Assembly: GCA_023423045.1 (NCBI GenBank)
Contig: JAFAGA010000068.1
Location: forward strand, 1-64,000
Origin: Bacillota bacterium
Lineage (GTDB): Bacteria; Bacillota; Clostridia; Lachnospirales; Lachnospiraceae
DNA: 64,000 bases
Direction of reading: 5' to 3'
The notes beneath the pieces are model-generated. The model worked only from the letters and a program-made list of their open reading frames with translations. It did no database searches and was not told where the DNA came from. Position numbers and translations under genes: made by a program. Below, one piece after another: positions 60,864 to 64,000 of this stretch. Numbering within the stretch: the first letter of the stretch is position 1; the number at the start of each line of letters is the position of its first letter.

Positions 60864-61568
60864 ATGGAAAAATATAAAAGGGTACTGCTTAAATTAAGCG
60901 GTGAGGCTCTGGCAGGAGATAAAAAGACAGGCTTTTGCGAAGAGACCTGTATCGGTGTCGCAAAACAGGTGAAGCAGTTGGTGGAGGACGGAATTCAGGT
61001 CGGTATTGTAATCGGCGGCGGTAACTTCTGGAGGGGAAGAACCAGTGAGACCATTGATCGCACTAAGGCTGATCAGATTGGGATGCTGGCTACTGTTATG
61101 AACTGTATCTATGTATCGGAGATATTCCGTTATGTTGGGATGAAGACAAAAGTATATACCCCCTTTGCTTGCGGAAGCATGGCAGAGCTCTTTTCAAAGG
61201 ATGCAGCTTCCGGATTTATGGAGCAGGGCGGAGTCGCATTTCTGGCAGGAGGTACGGGTCATCCTTACTTCTCGACGGATACCGCAACAGTGCTCCGTGC
61301 TGTGGAACTGGACTGTGATGTAATATTGGCGGCCCGGAACATAGATGGAGTATATGACAGCGATCCGAAGAAGAATCCCAATGCAGTTAAATATCGGGAA
61401 ATAGCGCTGCAGGAAGTTCTGGATAAGAAGCTGGGCATCATTGATTTGGCAGCAACCGTGCTGTGTATAGAGAATAAAATGCCAATTCTTTTATTTGGTT
61501 TATCCGAGGAAGATGCCATCGTTAAGGCAGCAAGCGGATTATCGGAAGGAACCAGGATGACGGTATAA
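60864..61568 (+). CDS. pyrH: UMP kinase
   Basis: 234 aa, start MEKYKRVLLKLSGEALAGDK. Signature GIVIGGGNFWRGRTSETIDRTKADQIGMLATVMN, GGTGHPYFSTDTATVLRAVEL and AARNIDGVYDSDPKKNPNA. Phosphorylates UMP to UDP. CAGCATGGAGGTCTTGT leader. In the conserved backbone it follows tsf; here about 6.8 kb lies between. Confidence 0.98.
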   Translation: MEKYKRVLLKLSGEALAGDKKTGFCEETCIGVAKQVKQLVEDGIQVGIVIGGGNFWRGRTSETIDRTKADQIGMLATVMNCIYVSEIFRYVGMKTKVYTPFACGSMAELFSKDAASGFMEQGGVAFLAGGTGHPYFSTDTATVLRAVELDCDVILAARNIDGVYDSDPKKNPNAVKYREIALQEVLDKKLGIIDLAATVLCIENKMPILLFGLSEEDAIVKAASGLSEGTRMTV

Positions 61569-61615
61569 TATCAATAGATATTATTTTATATTTAGAAATA
61601 GATGGAGGAATGAAA

Positions 61616-62170
61616 ATGGAGGCAAAGCTAGAGCAATTCAATTTAAAGATGGAGAAGACCGTGGATAACCTGAAGGAGGAATATTCCACGATCCGTGCGG
61701 GAAGGGCGAATCCGCATCTATTAGATAAACTTAGAGTGGATTATTATGGACAGCCGTCCTCGCTTCAGTCCGTAGCAAATATTTCTGTTCCCGAGGCAAG
61801 AGTGATTCAGATTCAGCCATGGGAAAGTAAATTGATCAAAGAGATCGAGAAGGCAATTATAACTTCTGATTTAGGGCTGACACCGAGCAATGACGGTAAG
61901 ATCATACGTCTTGTGTTTCCTGAACTTACCGAGGAAAGAAGAAAGGATTTAGTAAAGGATATCAAGAAAAAGGCGGAAGCTGCCAAGGTTGCGGTCCGGA
62001 ATATCAGACGTGATGCAAACGAGCTTTTCAAGAAGCAGAATAAGGCCAGTGAGATTTCAGAGGATGAGTTCAAGACCCTGGAAGACAACGTTCAGAAAAT
62101 CACGGATCATTATGTCGCCGAAATTGATAAAGTTATGGAAGAGAAGTCGAAGGAAATTCTTACGGTATAA
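61616..62170 (+). CDS. frr: Ribosome recycling factor
   Basis: 184 aa from ATG 61616 (MEAKLEQFNLKMEKTVDNLKEEYSTIRAGRANPHLLDKLRVDYYG), preferred to ATG 61610 for spacing from ATGGAGGA. Signatures PWESKLIKEIEKAIITSDLGLTPSNDGKIIRL and TEERRKDLVKDIKKKAEAAKVAVRNIRRDAN. Splits ribosomes after termination with EF-G. Confidence 0.98.
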   Translation: MEAKLEQFNLKMEKTVDNLKEEYSTIRAGRANPHLLDKLRVDYYGQPSSLQSVANISVPEARVIQIQPWESKLIKEIEKAIITSDLGLTPSNDGKIIRLVFPELTEERRKDLVKDIKKKAEAAKVAVRNIRRDANELFKKQNKASEISEDEFKTLEDNVQKITDHYVAEIDKVMEEKSKEILTV

Positions 62171-62191
62171 CAAGGTTTCATGAATTTCGGG

Positions 62192-62254
62192 GTGTTTCAA
62201 AAGTCTTTTGGTCAGCGCAGTCGGGTTGAATAAAGTGTTTTGAAACACTCTTTT
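62192..62254 (+). promoter_or_regulatory. Alternative-pairing leader between frr and uppS
   Basis: GTGTTTCAAAA (62192-62202) can pair with TTTTGAAACAC (62238-62248). The latter can instead fold with the adjacent AGTGTTT. A T-rich stretch follows. Mutually exclusive pairings suggest an attenuator or partial terminator, unproven. Confidence 0.4.
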
Positions 62255-62275
62255 CCATTGTATAAGGAGAATACG

Positions 62276-62992
62276 ATGCAGGATAAGGAACTAATCATAC
62301 CGAGGCATGTGGCAATCATTTTGGACGGTAACGGACGCTGGGCTAAAAAGAAGAGAATGCCTCGTAATTACGGACATACCCAGGGCAGCAAGAATGTTGA
62401 GAAAATATGCGAGGCTGCATATAAGATAGGAATACAGTATCTTACGGTATATGCTTTCTCAACAGAGAACTGGCGCCGTCCCAAGGATGAGACGGAGGCA
62501 TTAATGAAGCTTCTGCAGACTTATCTGGAGACCAGTATTAAGACGAGTACCAAGAATAATATGAGGGTCCGCATCATAGGAGATCTCTCAGGGTTATCCG
62601 AAGAGATCCAAAGAAGCATTGCGGATCTGGAGGAAGCTTCCAGGAATAACACGGGACTGAATTTCCAGGTAGCGATTAATTACGGCGGACGGGATGAATT
62701 GCTTCGTGCAGCCAAAGCGCTGGCGATGGATTTGAAAGAGAATAAAATAAAGCCGGAGCAGATCGATGAGACTGGCTTTGAACAGTATCTGGATACTCGG
62801 GGAATACCGGATCCGGACCTGCTGATCCGGACCAGCGGGGAACAGAGACTGTCTAATTTTCTTCTGTGGCAGCTGGCTTATACGGAGTTTTATTTTCCGG
62901 ATGTATTGTGGCCGGATTTTGACAAAAAGGAATTAATGAAGGCAGTGGAGTATTATAGCAGCAGAACCAGGAAATTTGGCGCGATATCATAA
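62276..62992 (+). CDS. uppS: Undecaprenyl diphosphate synthase
   Basis: 238 aa from ATG 62276, with ATAAGGAGAATACG upstream. HVAIILDGNGRWAKKK holds the catalytic Asp (D17); LTVYAFSTENWRRP and DLLIRTSGEQRLSNFLLWQLAYTEFYFPDVLWPDF are present. Makes the C55 lipid carrier for cell-wall synthesis. Confidence 0.97.
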   Translation: MQDKELIIPRHVAIILDGNGRWAKKKRMPRNYGHTQGSKNVEKICEAAYKIGIQYLTVYAFSTENWRRPKDETEALMKLLQTYLETSIKTSTKNNMRVRIIGDLSGLSEEIQRSIADLEEASRNNTGLNFQVAINYGGRDELLRAAKALAMDLKENKIKPEQIDETGFEQYLDTRGIPDPDLLIRTSGEQRLSNFLLWQLAYTEFYFPDVLWPDFDKKELMKAVEYYSSRTRKFGAIS

Positions 62993-63022
62993 ATTATAAT
63001 ATCTCATTTTGGAGGCAGACTA

Positions 63023-63823
63023 ATGTTCAGGACAAGATTACTCAGCGGAATTATTTTAATGGCGATTACGATTGCGGTGGTAGTTCTGGGGGGCAATATA
63101 TTATTTGCAGTTATACTGGCAATCTCTATGATCGGTCTAAATGAATTATACAAGATTGTTCAGGTGGATAAGAAGTTTCCGGGCATCATAGGATATCTTG
63201 GAACCTTCGCTTATTATATGCTGCTTTATTTTAATCTGTCCGAGCATCAGTTGATGCTGTTCATCTTCTTTTTGATGCTTTTGATGTTGGCCTATGTGTT
63301 CGGCTTTCCCGGATATTCTACGGAGCAGATTGCAGTTGCATTTTTCGGACTTTTTTATGTGAGCATTATGCTGAGCTACATATATCAGGTTCGCAGGCTG
63401 GAGGACGGTGCCTGGATTGTATGGCTGATCTTCATTGGTGCCTGGGGCTCCGATACCTGCGCTTACGGCGTCGGAATGTTGATTGGAAAGCATAAATTTG
63501 CTCCGAAGCTCAGCCCGAAGAAATCCCTGGAGGGCTGTATCGGAGGGATCGTTGGAGCTGCACTGATCGGATTTTTGTATGCAACGGCTATTCAGGGACA
63601 GATTTCGGGGATCATGAATCCCCAATTAGCATTTGCTGTGATTGGAGCTGCGTCCAGTATCATCTCCCAAATAGGAGATCTGGCGGCTTCTGCAATTAAA
63701 AGAAATCATAATATTAAGGATTATGGAAGCCTGATACCAGGGCATGGGGGGATTTTGGATCGTTTTGACAGCATCATATTTACGGCACCTATTGTATATT
63801 ATTTGGCTGTCATGTTAAAATAA
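63023..63823 (+). CDS. cdsA: Phosphatidate cytidylyltransferase
   Basis: 266 aa, about eight membrane segments. CDS signature SQIGDLAASAIKRNHNIKDYGSLIPGHGGILDRFDSI at the C terminus. Makes CDP-diacylglycerol for phospholipids. Follows uppS by 30 bp with TTGGAGGCAGACT. Confidence 0.97.
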   Translation: MFRTRLLSGIILMAITIAVVVLGGNILFAVILAISMIGLNELYKIVQVDKKFPGIIGYLGTFAYYMLLYFNLSEHQLMLFIFFLMLLMLAYVFGFPGYSTEQIAVAFFGLFYVSIMLSYIYQVRRLEDGAWIVWLIFIGAWGSDTCAYGVGMLIGKHKFAPKLSPKKSLEGCIGGIVGAALIGFLYATAIQGQISGIMNPQLAFAVIGAASSIISQIGDLAASAIKRNHNIKDYGSLIPGHGGILDRFDSIIFTAPIVYYLAVMLK

Positions 63824-63876
63824 ATTATTTAGAATGATAGGCGTCATGCAGCTTATCAAGACAGACGGAGGTTGGA

Positions 63877-64000
63877 ATGAAGAGGATTGGAATTCTTGGT
63901 TCGACGGGTTCCATAGGAACACAGACCTTGGATATTGTGCGTGAAAATCAGGATTTGAAAGTTACCGCTCTGGCGGTTGATGGTAATATAGAGCTATTGG
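63877..64000 (+). CDS. dxr: 1-deoxy-D-xylulose 5-phosphate reductoisomerase, N-terminal part
   Basis: First 41 codons only, cut by the window end. MKRIGILGSTGSIGTQTLD is the DXR NADPH-binding start. CGGAGGTTGGA precedes the ATG. Second step of the MEP isoprenoid pathway. The order uppS-cdsA-dxr supports it. Confidence 0.93.
   Translation, partial: MKRIGILGSTGSIGTQTLDIVRENQDLKVTALAVDGNIELL

Overview
The window comes from a low-to-mid GC, Gram-positive, motile and probably spore-forming member of the Clostridia. Lachnospiraceae is the best guess. The evidence is CodY, a YlmC/YmxH-type protein, a FliY/CheC/CheD chemotaxis set, the flagellar-operon protein TIGR02530, an Agr system, strong AGGAGG ribosome binding sites with frequent TTG/GTG starts, and the gene order itself. 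That order (dprA-topA-codY-fla/che operon-fliA-swrB-like gene-rpsB-tsf-pyrH-frr-uppS-cdsA-dxr) is the Bacillus/Clostridium backbone.

Region by region: 0-1.5 kb holds a C-terminally short Rpn-type nuclease/transposase and a gene-poor stretch. 1.5-4.5 kb is a complete Agr-type peptide quorum-sensing operon in the order agrC-agrA-agrB-agrD. Its 55-codon agrD encodes a peptide with the pattern YxxCxxIM followed by EPKxP, closely resembling Staphylococcus aureus AgrD-I. A degenerate ABC-ATPase-like protein follows at 4.8 kb. 5.6-9.5 kb carries a nitroreductase, a ROK sugar kinase, an alpha/beta hydrolase and a membrane-anchored DUF4163-like protein. 9.5-10.4 kb (minus strand) has ylmC and nrdR. 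10.6-16.4 kb has comM (yifB), dprA, topA and codY.

16.6-52.1 kb is one long co-directional flagellar/chemotaxis operon: flgBC-fliEFGHIJ-motE-fliK-flgD-(TIGR02530)-flgE-flbD-motAB-fliL-fliM-fliY-cheY-fliOPQR-flhB-flhA-flhF-flhG-pilZ-cheB-cheA-cheW-cheC-cheD-(small membrane protein)-fliA-fapA-(two small unknowns flanking a SwrB-like protein). Together these encode the basal body, export apparatus, hook, motor, flagellar number/placement control, a c-di-GMP-type brake, chemotaxis signalling and the late sigma factor. cheR, flagellin and flgM are not in the window.

52.1-64 kb starts with rpsB-tsf behind a strong promoter and ends with pyrH-frr-uppS-cdsA-dxr (dxr cut by the window edge). Between tsf and pyrH, genes that are adjacent in the conserved backbone, lie about 6.8 kb of accessory DNA: a RhuM-family gene between two diverged copies of the tsf 3' end, a regulator gene broken by one nonsense codon, a class-II-synthetase-like unknown, a histidine phosphatase, a polysaccharide deacetylase and a bactofilin.

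Non-coding structure worth attention: a recurrent leader made of a small GC hairpin plus AGAATGGAGG before several starts (one copy expanded into 19-bp tandem repeats), a 29-bp perfect inverted repeat between ylmC and comM, and a four-hairpin array between flgE and flbD.
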